64,000 bases of DNA from Tilletia caries (GCA_032718865.1 JALUTQ010000035.1:1240001-1304000), one strand, 5' to 3'; shown: positions 48,746-57,228, numbered from the stretch's first letter. The notes: generated from the letters alone by a model not told the origin. Numbers and translations are program-made.

Positions 48746-49104
48746 ATGATCGGTCCCAACTTCTTATCCTCAGACCGCAAAGTCCTGGTGCAAGGCTTTT
48801 TCGTCGCCTTGGGCAACCTCGTCCGCAGCCCCTTCTCTCGGAACGTAGACAAGGCATCCATAGATAGGTACGTTCAGACGATGCATTTTTCAATAGCGTT
48901 TGGCAATCCGCTGACAGTCCTGTGATTGACTTAGCCACAGTAGGAGGCCCACATATTCGTCCTCACGATGCCCTGAACCGGACTGGGATTGAACCAAAGA
49001 CGGAAGGGCAGCTCCGCCGTGAGTCGAGGGAGGAATGGACGAACACAATTGCATTCCCTTGCGACCCAGATCAGATCTCAGCACTCACTCTTGGGAGAAC
49101 ATGA
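48746..49104 (+). CDS. Small unknown two-exon protein (102 aa)
   Basis: Exon 1 is 48746-48867 and exon 2 is 48918-49104, with a 50-nt intron (GTACGT...GACAG). The spliced frame joins KASID-S-PVIDLATVGGPHIRPHDALN without a stop and ends at TGA 49102-49104. The protein has an amphipathic N-terminal helix (VLVQGFFVALGNLV), a central polar part and a C-terminus ending SALTLGRT. No signal peptide and no domain that I recognise. The agreement of phase, canonical splice sites and non-random composition argues for a real gene, but a homology search was not possible. Confidence 0.5.
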
Positions 49105-49815
49105 GAGAGTTGGAGCAGAGGAGGAGGAGTTTGTGCAAACGCGATTGGAACAGAGAGCGAAGGTTTGATCTACCTTCGGGAGAGGTAAAGATGATCTGAT
49201 GAGGAGGAAAGCGTTCCTTCAGCATGAAAAGTCAATTATAGATCATCGTCGATGGGAACGTAACATTGTAACAGCATCTACGTTTGCGAAGACCATGTCA
49301 GCACATCGCGTTACAGGGCCAGATCGTTACCTGCTGTGCCAAGTTCTCTTCCAAAAACCTCCCTGCACTGCTTATCAATCGCTGGGCAGTTCCCCTCCAT
49401 TCTCCGACTTTTTTGAGCGAAAGCATTACGTGGAACAGATGTGAGTGAGGTCAGAAAGCAACGGGAAGGCTGTCAATTGTGTGGAAGTCGAAGCCGCGTG
49501 TAGGTGGGTGTGTACGGGGAATGGGGGGTCGTTGTTGTGGAAGAAAGTCGATCTTGCAAGCTCTTGCTCCTGGACGACCGCCTTTTACGCTTCGCGGTCG
49601 TGCTGAAGGCTTGTCCATGGACAGATTGCTGAGGCAAAGGTACCTCGTGAATTCGAAGTTGTGTGAGAAATGGGACATAGGCGATCCGGCAGCCTCCGTG
49701 CTCACGAGCAGTCACTAGTCACGGTCTATTGAAAGCCTTGAGGGTTGAGGATGCGAAGGTCGGGACTCTGCGAAAGTAGCGGCGAGTAGAACGATCCATG
49801 CCTTACCCCCCCCCC
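49105..49815. other. Duplicated flank of the viroplasmin-domain genes
   Basis: About 710 bp. The part around 49,370-49,720 (TGTGAGTGAGGTCAGAAAGC..., ...GTGTGGAAGTCGAAGCCGCG) is related to 50,770-50,990 and 51,500-51,790, so a spacer was copied along with each gene unit. No intact gene. Confidence 0.5.
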
Positions 49816-50209
49816 CTAGTCGTCGCCAGGAGTGGTTCGGATCTCTGCCCAGTCGCGCTTGGAGTAGGCGCCCCCTCTCGCAACGTACTCCCATGCCTCA
49901 GCAAGGTTGTTGCAGCCCTGAAACCTGGCACGGGGGTAACCATCTGTGGCATCTCTAGCGTCGCCCCTGTATGAGTAAGGAAGAAGAGGAGGAGACGGAG
50001 CAGATCGAGAGGGAAAAGATTAGCGCATGGCGAATATACCGCATCGATTGGATATCGCAGCTGACCAGTAGTTGAAGACTCCTATTTACGTGACGAGCGC
50101 GTTCATCAGCAATCTGGAAGCGGAGTGAGAGGAAGACTGGGAGGCTGAAAGACTGACCCGTTTCATAACCCGCAGCAACAGCGTAGTACCTGTATCCAGA
50201 TCGAGGCAT
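49816..50209 (-). CDS. RNase H1 N-terminal/viroplasmin-domain small protein, array gene A
   Basis: Three exons on the minus strand: 50209-50158, a 16-nt microexon 50081-50066, and 49966-49816; total 219 nt, 72 aa. Joined, the protein reads MPRSGYRYYAVAAGYETG-VFNYW-GDARDATDGYPRARFQGCNN and onward. This is the small fold found at the N-terminus of eukaryotic RNase H1, where it binds RNA/DNA hybrids or double-stranded RNA: YYAVAxGxxTGVFxxW, then GYPxARxxGF. No RNase H catalytic domain follows, so the protein is a free-standing binding domain. The donors are GTCAGT and GTCAGC. The nearest relatives are the two genes upstream in the same orientation. Confidence 0.78.
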
Positions 50210-51013
50210 GGTGGTGTTTCTGTAACAGAGATTGTGGAAAGAGGATCGAAGAATGGAAGAAGAGAGGGATGAGAAAGCAGCTAGAAGAGAATGGGAGTGA
50301 AAGTGAGGCAATGGAAGAGGAAGAGGATGAGCGAAGGAAAGCTCGTCTTTATACAGGTCTTCAGAGCACAGACGATGGGAGAGATGCCGCTCAGATCGCA
50401 ACCTTATGACAACGACGGTGCCGCGATCGCGACCGGATACAACATATTCTCTTCAAGCAAGCAGCGCTTGGTTGTCGTCGCATACCCGCTCCTATACGTC
50501 CTGCCCGACTAATCTGGGGACCGTTGCTCGAATTGGAGACCGGAGCGTGCGTAGAAGGCTGCTTGCTGGTGGAAGCAAGCACGGTCGGTATGAATCGCAA
50601 AGCTGGACCTAGAGATTGCTTCTGTATATACTTGTTGGGTTGGGTTTGATCATGCAACCATATACATAGCATGGTTGCTTTACTCTAGAATCCAGTAGAG
50701 TCTCTCAGCACTTAGCAGGTCCTTATAGAAACATAGAAAGACTCTCAGCTGATGAGTGTTACTCATCGATCGCTGGTCAATGGTCAATTCCCCCCGGTTC
50801 TCCGGACTTCCTTGAAAAAGGGTTACATGTGACAGACATAAGTGAGGTCAGGAATCAGCGGGATGGCATTCGATTGCGTCGAAATCCCAATTGCGTGTGG
50901 GAGTTGAAGAGATGCGATGTTGCAGAGCACATGCTCCTGAAGGATCGTCCCTCGAGATCGCGTTGAAGTCTTAATCCTTGGACATGCATGCGAGGCAAAG
51001 AAAGCACCATGCC
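50210..51013. other. Spacer upstream of array gene A
   Basis: About 800 bp. Positions 50,396-50,600 are a decayed relative of 52,795-53,000 upstream of the fused gene (shared CACCTTATGACAACG..., ...GACCGGATACAA, ...CGGAGCGTGCGTAGAAGG). A second duplicated spacer lies at about 50,770-50,990. No intact gene. Confidence 0.5.
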
Positions 51014-51413
51014 TCACATACTCGTGTGCTCGCCGTGGTCGTCACAGGAAGTCGCTCGAATCTCCGCCCAGTCCCGTTTGGAGCGAGCGCCTCCTCTCGC
51101 GACGAACTCGTGTGCTTCTTCAAGACTGTTGAAGCCCTGGTAGATGGCATGGGGATACCCTTCTATCGCAGCTTTGGCATCGGACCTGCAAGGAGATGGA
51201 AAAGAACCAGAAGAGAAGAAGGAACAATATCAGCGTCAGAAAGGCAACTAGCCCGAAGGAGAAAGTGTGTTGCTGACCACAACATGAAAACTCCTGGAAA
51301 CGAGATGAAGAGAAACGATCAGCTTCTCGGTGCAGAGTTTGTACAAAGCAGTTGGAACACTAACCTGTTTGATGTCCGAACGCAACAGCGTAGTACTTGT
51401 ATGATTTGGGCAT
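51014..51413 (-). CDS. RNase H1 N-terminal/viroplasmin-domain small protein, array gene B
   Basis: Three exons: 51413-51365, a 16-nt microexon 51293-51278, and 51185-51014; total 237 nt, 78 aa. The product reads MPKSYKYYAVAFGHQTG-VFMLW-SDAKAAIEGYPHAIYQGFNS and continues LEEAHEFVARGGARSKRDW. It is the most divergent member of the array but retains every family position (YYAV, G-x-x-T-G-V-F, W, EGYP, QGF). The donors are GTTAGT and GTCAGC. As in its neighbours, the microexon encodes the turn between the first strand and the helix of the fold. Confidence 0.75.
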
Positions 51414-51837
51414 GTTGGCTAACCTGTCGACGAGCTGAAGCTGTGACCGGAGAGAGGGTGGCTGGAACAGGAGATGTGAGCAACGTTGCTTTATAAACAT
51501 GAGAAGCAAAACTCACTCGTGAGAAATTTCGGGTGCCGCCTTTGGCGCAAATGAGTTTGCCCGAAACAGGGCGTTTGCCGGTTCATATCCATTGAACTCT
51601 GCGAACTACTTCTCATAAAGCTCGATCCGAGCGCTTCGATCGATCGATCGAGAACCTTGCCTGGCGGGCGAAAAGCACATTGGAATGCGCGGGAATCAAA
51701 GTGGTGTGGAAGTTGGGACATAGGCGATCTATGTCATGGTCGGTCGCTAGTCATGATCTCTTGAGGTGTTGGATATGCGAGGGTCGGGATACTGCGAAAG
51801 CAACGACGAGTAGGACTATATATGCATCATTTCCTTC
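51414..51837. other. Spacer between array genes B and CD
   Basis: About 420 bp with the duplicated spacer at about 51,500-51,790. A GATCGATCGATCGA run lies at 51,637-51,652. No gene. Confidence 0.5.
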
Positions 51838-52628
51838 TCAGTAGCCATAGTAGTCATCAGTGCTTCGAATCTTCTCCCAGTCGCGTTTGGAGTAAGCACC
51901 CCCTTTTGCGACGTACTCCCATGCCTCAGCAAGGCTGTCGAAGCCCTGGTGTCTGGCACGGGGGTAGCCATCCACGGCATATTTCGCTTCGTGCCTGTAT
52001 GAGTAAAGAAGGGAAGGAGAAGACGCAGCAAATGAAGAGGGAAAAGATGAGCACATGTCTGTTGTACAGCATGGATTCAATGTTGCAGCTGACCAGTTAC
52101 CGAATACCCCTATTCGCATGACAAGAGCGTTCGTCAGCACTTCGAGAGTGTAATGGAGACTGGGAGGCTGAAAGACTGACCCGTTTCGTAACCCACAGCA
52201 ACAGCGTAGTAATTGTACGCATTTTGATAAGGGCCGTAGCTTTCCGGAGTGGTTCGGATCTGCTCCCAGGCGCGCCTGGAATGGGCGCCCCCTCTCGCGA
52301 CGTACTCCCAGGCCTCAGCAAGGTTGTTGAAGCCCTGGTGTCTGGCCCGGGGATAGCCTTCTACGGCTTCTTTCGCCTCATCCCTGTGTGAATAAGGAAG
52401 GAGCATGGAGGAACGCAGCAGATGGAGACGGAAAAGATCAGCGCATTTCTAATGTACTGCACTGATTAAGTATCGCGACTGACCAGTAGTCGAAGACCCC
52501 TATTTACGTGACAAGAGAGTTTATCAGCGATTTGAAGCGGAGTGGAAACGATTGAAAAAGAGACTGAAAGACTGACCCGTCCAATGCCCCACAGCAACAG
52601 CGTACCAATTGTATCCAGATCGAGGCAT
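51838..52628 (-). CDS. Two-domain RNase H1 N-terminal/viroplasmin protein, array gene CD
   Basis: Five exons on the minus strand: 52628-52577, microexon 52499-52484, 52383-52181, microexon 52109-52094, 51994-51838; total 444 nt, 147 aa. Domain 1 reads MPRSGYNWYAVAVGHWTG-VFDYW-DEAKEAVEGYP and so on to RAWEQIRTTPES. It runs without a stop through a YGPYQNAYN linker into domain 2 (YYAVAVGYETG-VFGNW-HEAKYAVDGYP and so on, ending STDDYYGY). The gene looks like two array units fused after loss of the first stop and the second start: the linker occupies the place where the next gene's MPRSGYN would be. Two hybrid-binding domains in tandem would raise avidity for nucleic acid (inference). Confidence 0.78.
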
Positions 52629-52772
52629 GGCGATGCTTCTCCTTGATGGACTGAAAGTTGTCACAGAGCTTGAAAAAGGCGGATCTAGATATGAAAGAAA
52701 AGCAGCACCGGAATGGCAATGGGACAAAAGGGAAGGGCGACGGGTATGTTAGTCTTCATATTACATAGGTCT

Positions 52773-53063
52773 TCAAAGGATGGCACAGATGTCGCTTGAA
52801 CCGCACCTTATGACAACGGAGCCGCTGCGACCGCGACCGGATACGAGATTTTCTGCTTCAAGCAAGGTCCCCTTTTCGTCTCTTGGAATGTCCGCACGGC
52901 CGCGCTTGTAGGTTCCACCGGCCAATTCGAGGACCGCTTCATCGATTTGGAGGTCGGAGCGTGTGCAGAAGGCGGCGTGCTTGAGGACGGAGAAAATGAG
53001 GCCCCGGACCAAGACGTTGTGGACGAAACAGACGCTCGAGAGGCCTTGTTGGGGGTCCTTCAT
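52773..53063 (-). CDS. Unassigned 96-codon open frame upstream of the viroplasmin array
   Basis: The frame opens MKDPQQGLSSVCFVHNVLVR and has a helical, mixed-charge middle (DLQIDEAVLELAGGTYKRGR). A related stretch at 50,396-50,600 has several stops in the same frame, so either this copy is the functional original or neither is coding. No domain recognised. Low confidence. Confidence 0.25.
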   Translation of the reverse strand: MKDPQQGLSSVCFVHNVLVRGLIFSVLKHAAFCTRSDLQIDEAVLELAGGTYKRGRADIPRDEKGTLLEAENLVSGRGRSGSVVIRCGSSDICAIL

Positions 53064-53292
53064 TGGCGGATCGATGGTGCTTGATTCATCTCACTCGTCC
53101 TTATGGTGGTACTCAGACAACGCATGGCTCGTTATATAGCTCTCGCTTCATCCTTCTCGACTGAATGCTGCTCTGCTTCACCTTCACGACCGTGCACGGT
53201 ATGGTCAGGTTCCATTTTCTCCGCTGCATTTCAAGCCTGTACTATGTACAGACTAGTGCAATGGCCGAAGCCAAAGGGGTGCAGCTCCCAAA

Positions 53293-53314
53293 CGCCGATC
53301 ACGTGTGATCGGCG
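53293..53314. ncRNA. Candidate guide-RNA scaffold hairpin downstream of the Fanzor gene
   Basis: A perfect 10-bp stem with a 2-nt centre (CGCCGATCAC-GT-GTGATCGGCG) lies 135 nt past the Fanzor stop codon, within purine-rich DNA. In TnpB and Fanzor elements the guide RNA scaffold is read from the 3' end and 3' flank of the nuclease gene and ends at the element boundary, so this is where a structured segment is expected. That this hairpin is part of such an RNA is inference. Confidence 0.35.
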
Positions 53315-53448
53315 GCATTTTTCCGGAAAGAAAAGGCAAAAAGGGAAAAAGAAAGCGAAACGAGCGCAAGGAAAAGAGCGCAAGAAAAAGAAAAAGAAAA
53401 GAAAATGTAGAGGAAAAAGAAAAAGAAGAAGAGAATATGTCGCTGTCA

Positions 53449-54870
53449 CTAGTTGAGAAAATCATATTTCCAGTGGAGGAAAATGTTTTTCGCGCCATTG
53501 ACGTCTCGATCCGAGACTGTGAGACATCCGGGGCAGCGGTGGATTTCGCTGCCTCCAAGTCTGTGATTGACCGTGCCGCACGTTGAGCAGACCTTGGACG
53601 TCCAGTCCTCCACCACCTCGACGACCTCCATAGCTTCATTTAATCGGCTTCTGAAGCGACCGTGCGCCCACGTCATCATGGCTCTGACTGTCTTTCGCCC
53701 GATCCGCCTTTGACCTCGCCGAGACATCTGGTGCGCGTTGAATGTTGGCAGCAGCACAGTGTCGAAATTTCGCTTGAGGTAGCCACGCAGCTTCCAATGA
53801 AGCTCGTCGACCAGATGCCGGATTCTTGCACGCAGTCGATTTGCGGCGCGGCGCATACGGTAACGCTTTTTTGCTGTAGCTTGGGTTGATCGCGAGATCA
53901 ACTGATCCAAGTGCGTACCGAGGCGGAAAAGACGCTTGTGGTCTCCATCGCCAAATGTTGCCGCCATTCCCCGCAAAGGGTCGTAAATCGTGGCAAATGT
54001 CCGAACGCCGGGGTCAATGGCGCACATTTGTGGCCCACGTGCTGCAGGAACCCGCATCTTCTCTTCCCCCATGTCCTTCTGCCAAAGCAGGAACCATGAT
54101 CCGTTCTCCTGCTTGATGCATGCCCCATCATGCTCCAGCGATGGAACGTCGATCCCCGTCTGAATCTTGGTCTGGTGCTGACCTGGACCCAGACCGAAAT
54201 TTGGGATCTTGAGGCATCCTCCGTCCCAGTCACGTTTCCGAATTCGGAAGGAGGAGAAGAGCGCCCGCTTTTTCCGGAACTTCAGCTCGAAGTTCGGAAT
54301 TTTGCCGTCCCGAACGTCCGCCAAGCCATTCTGAAGCGCTGTATGGGCTTCGAGGCACGCCTGCTCCCTGATGCTGTATGGCACCGGAGTCACCCATGAC
54401 AGGTTCATGAGGGGAAGGCCATCCTCTGTGACTGAATGTTCCCGGACGTTGTTTAAAGAGGCGTTTGGGTGAGCCTTGAGGTACGCCACCGCCCGGTTGT
54501 ACGTCCACCTGAATATTCCAGCCGTTTTTCGAAGTGCCTCCTTTTGCTGTGTATTCGGCCGAAGCCGGGTGCGATAGGTCTTCAATCGCCAATTGTTTTG
54601 GCGCTCTCCAGGCCTGGTCCGACGAGACGGCGGTGGTGGAGGCACAGCGTCGAGGCGCTGCCGGAGTGTAGCGCTCAGCTCCGTGAGCATTCCACCGATA
54701 TCTTCATCCGGCACGACTGGATGCGGCAGGAAGGCGTATTTTGGTAGAAACCAAGTATTGATGGGCGCATTATGCCACTCCGCCGCCTGTTGTGTGCCTT
54801 CTACGCCAGGCCACAGCACTGATTCTGGTGCTACTGACCCAATCCAGGGCGCTGGCGGAGGGTCGGCCAT
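53449..54870 (-). CDS. Fanzor/TnpB-like (OrfB family) RNA-guided nuclease homologue
   Basis: A single intact exon of 473 aa. After a Pro-rich N-terminus (about 90 residues) comes the OrfB N-terminal region (YRTRLRPNTQQKEALRKTAG, RWTYNRAVAYL). Then come a positively charged wedge region (FELKFRKKRALFSSFRIRKR) and the RuvC-like nuclease. RuvC-I is MCAIDPGVRTFATIY with Asp286. The usual RuvC-II glutamate site reads TVLLPTFNAHQM and has no Glu. EVVEVVEDWTSKVCSTCG supplies an alternative acidic residue (about Glu421), as described for eukaryotic Fanzors. A CxxC...CxxC zinc ribbon uses Cys428, 431, 446 and 449, and RuvC-III is SDRDVNGAKNIFL with Asp456. Known relatives cut DNA at sites chosen by an element-derived RNA. 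No intron is visible, unlike most neighbours, and flanking DNA is A/G-rich, consistent with a mobile origin. Confidence 0.9.
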   Translation of the reverse strand: MADPPPAPWIGSVAPESVLWPGVEGTQQAAEWHNAPINTWFLPKYAFLPHPVVPDEDIGGMLTELSATLRQRLDAVPPPPPSRRTRPGERQNNWRLKTYRTRLRPNTQQKEALRKTAGIFRWTYNRAVAYLKAHPNASLNNVREHSVTEDGLPLMNLSWVTPVPYSIREQACLEAHTALQNGLADVRDGKIPNFELKFRKKRALFSSFRIRKRDWDGGCLKIPNFGLGPGQHQTKIQTGIDVPSLEHDGACIKQENGSWFLLWQKDMGEEKMRVPAARGPQMCAIDPGVRTFATIYDPLRGMAATFGDGDHKRLFRLGTHLDQLISRSTQATAKKRYRMRRAANRLRARIRHLVDELHWKLRGYLKRNFDTVLLPTFNAHQMSRRGQRRIGRKTVRAMMTWAHGRFRSRLNEAMEVVEVVEDWTSKVCSTCGTVNHRLGGSEIHRCPGCLTVSDRDVNGAKNIFLHWKYDFLN

Positions 54871-55509
54871 GGTGATCTGAATATAATAGATAAGGGAAAA
54901 AATAGGAGCGGTGCTGGTCAGTCTCTTGATCTAACGATGATGACGCAAAAAAAAAGAAAAAAGAACAATGAAAAGAAAAGAAAAGAAAAGAAAAGAAAAA
55001 AGGAGCGGTGCTGGTCACGTGGTTGGACTCTGCTAGTCACGTGGTCCGTCTCTTAATCTAATAATGATAAGGAGAAAAAAAGATAAAAAAAGATAAAAGA
55101 AACGAAAAAAACGAAAAAAAAATGGCAACGAACAAAAACTACAGAACGAAAAACGGCAGAAAGCTATACACAAAAAAATCGAAAAACGAATAAAAAAACG
55201 AAAAACATGAAAAACACTCACCCTGAAATTTCACCGAGGGACGGATGTTAACGCCGAAGAGTTTGTTCGACAGACAGTCACGTGGCAAAAACAAACTATG
55301 AGTCGACAAAAGGGCGAAGAGCCGAAGGGGGGGGGAAGAGAACCGTTACTTCACTCTCTCTCTCACTCACTCGCCCGCGCTCACCTCTTCTCCCGCCGCC
55401 CCAGTCCATCGCATTATTCATCCAATCACGCTCCCCATCACCTCCTGCTCGACACTCAGCACACAGCACTCAACAGCATACACACACACACACACACACA
55501 GCAGCGACA
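54871..55509. other. A-rich flank with a repeated motif, upstream of the Fanzor gene
   Basis: About 640 bp. Positions 54,904-54,944 and 54,999-55,070 share GGAGCGGTGCTGGTCA and GTCTCTTGATCTAACGATGA/GTCTCTTAATCTAATAATGA. Between and after them are GAAAA pentamer runs (54,969-54,998) and long A-rich DNA to about 55,220. Three TCACGTGG words occur (55,014, 55,037, 55,279). The right end of the presumed mobile unit must lie here, but I found no convincing inverted terminal repeat. A CA repeat (55,480-55,500) precedes the PUP1 start. Confidence 0.55.
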
Positions 55510-56700
55510 ATGGCAGCAGCATCAACAGCGCCCGCACCGCACAGCGCAGGCTTCGACTTCACCAACCACGACCGCAACGCCCTCCTCACGGGCAAAGGGT
55601 TCCCCGTCCCCAAGGCCACCTCCACGGGTACGACCATCGTAGGCACCATCTTCAACGACGGCGTCGTCCTCGGAGCCGACACACCGTGCGACCGAGGGTC
55701 CCAATGTCGCTGACAAGAACTGCGAGAAGGTGAGATCATTTCTCCCCCTTTCTCTCTGTTACATGCCCACGTTTTCGAGCTGACTGGGGAGAAAATCGTG
55801 TTATTTTAGATCCACTACATCGCGCCTCACATCTACTGCTGCGGAGCAGGAACTGCCGCCGACACCGAATTCATGACACAGCTCACCTCTTCCAATGTCC
55901 AGCTGCACGAGCTCCACACCGGCCGGAAATCACGCGTCGTTACAGCGATGACCATGTTCAAGCAGCGTCTTTTCCAGTGAGTGCTTTCCCTTTCCACCCC
56001 GCTCTCTCTCTGTGTACCTGGTATGGTAGGGGAAGCTGAGCACGATCTGGCATCTTTGTTATCCTTCAGACACTCGGGCCACATCGGCGCTGCGCTCGTC
56101 TTGGGCGGTTACGACGTTACCGGACCGCAGCTGTTCACCATCGCCCCGCACGGCTCGACGGACAAGTTGCCTTATGTGACAATGGGCAGTGGTAGTCTGG
56201 CCGCCATGGCCGTCTTCGAGAGCGGGTGGAAGAAGGACATGACTGTGAGTTTGATTTCTGACACCCACCTTTATGGATCGAAATTCCCCCAGCTGAATAG
56301 TCTTTCGATGTTCGAATGAATCAGCGCGACGAAGCCATCGCTCTCGTCACAGCTGCCATCGAGTCCGGAATTTACAACGACCTCGGCTCCGGTTCCAATG
56401 TGGACGTCTGCATCATCGAGAAGCAGGGAACGGAGATGCTCAGGAACTATCGGGTGCTCGCTCGGGAGGCCAAGGAACAGCGGTATGGATTCCGGAGGGG
56501 CACCACCGCGTATACCAAGGAGGAGATCTTTAGTATGATCCAGAAGCAGGGTGCGTTTTTCCTTCACTTTCATTCCTTGTGCTTGTCGAGGTTCTTCTGC
56601 TGTGGTTGGCTGACCTTATTTTCCATCTGCACCTGCAGATGTGTTCGGACTTTATGTTTTCCATCCCCGCTCCCTCTTCCCCTTTCTTCCCTTCACGTCC
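55510..56700 (+). CDS. PUP1: Proteasome subunit beta-2 (PUP1/PSMB7-like), with a frameshift in exon 1
   Basis: The trypsin-like catalytic subunit of the 20S proteasome. Exons are 55510-55729, 55810-55976, 56070-56244 and 56325-56550, then a poorly defined end. The propeptide leads to [21 protein letters not shown] with the N-terminal catalytic Thr. Then come [85 protein letters not shown] and [12 protein letters not shown]. In exon 1 an extra C (within 55684-55685) shifts the frame between GADT and the expected RATEG, giving an early stop. The rest is intact. The final exon after MIQKQ cannot be matched to the family. It is either a sequencing error, a pseudogene with an intact copy elsewhere, or recoding. 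Confidence 0.8.
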
Positions 56701-56762
56701 GCCTCCCACGACCCGTCTCCCATGACCGCATTTCCGCTCCCGGCCCCCTGTTCTTCACAGTC

Positions 56763-57069
56763 TTCTGCGGCTCTGTAGCAGTCATCTCTGGCGGTGCATC
56801 CGGAAACGGCCTAGCCGCAGCTACACTCTGCGCCAACTCACAGGAGCGAAGGATGGCAAGCCCAAGCGCAATGGAGCATGGTCGCCGGAGGAGGTCGACT
56901 TCCTTACTGAGTCGATTCAGAAGGGCTTCTTTTACGTTCTGTGTCCGGATAACGAAACGCTCCGCGAAGTCGATCTGTGAGCGCCTGGCTGGCCTGCAAG
57001 GCTGCATTCCCTCTGAACGTCCCCAGGCAGGGCGAGAATGCAGTGGAATATCTCCGATATCATCGAAGA
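56763..57069 (+). pseudogene. Collapsed short-chain dehydrogenase remnant
   Basis: Two ends of a fungal short-chain dehydrogenase lie next to each other in different frames. The first is SVAVISGGASGNGLAAATL (the N-terminal nucleotide-binding glycine motif). About 60 bp later comes WSPEEVDFLTESIQKGFFYV followed by LCPDNETLREVDL (the C-terminal block of one SDR group). A 2-exon end reads ARMQWNISDIIED after a small intron. The catalytic Ser-Tyr-Lys part, about 150 residues, is missing. The remnant sits between PUP1 and the CUE gene in the same orientation. Confidence 0.65.
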
Positions 57070-57228
57070 CGTGAGTATTCATAACATCCACATTGATTGT
57101 GTCCATCCTCGTGCGAGATGCTGAACTTCTTGATCGTATTTGCGCTTTTCGCGGACCACAGCGTCAGGATCTTCGACATTGACGACTACCAGCATGCTTC
57201 GTATTCAGGCGCGCAAAAAATCACAACG

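Noticed and set aside
48930..49040. tRNA-like sequence (GGTTCAATCCC on the minus strand resembles a B box)
   Set aside because: The T stem has a mismatch, no matching acceptor stem or A box lies at the right distance, and the stretch is coding in the spliced 102-aa gene.
49816..52628. CRISPR-like or simple satellite array
   Set aside because: The repeats are whole gene units with coding constraint and variable spacers, in a eukaryotic genome.
53200..55300. Inverted terminal repeats around the Fanzor gene
   Set aside because: Only CACGTG-containing words are shared between the two flanks; these are too short and too frequent to define element ends.
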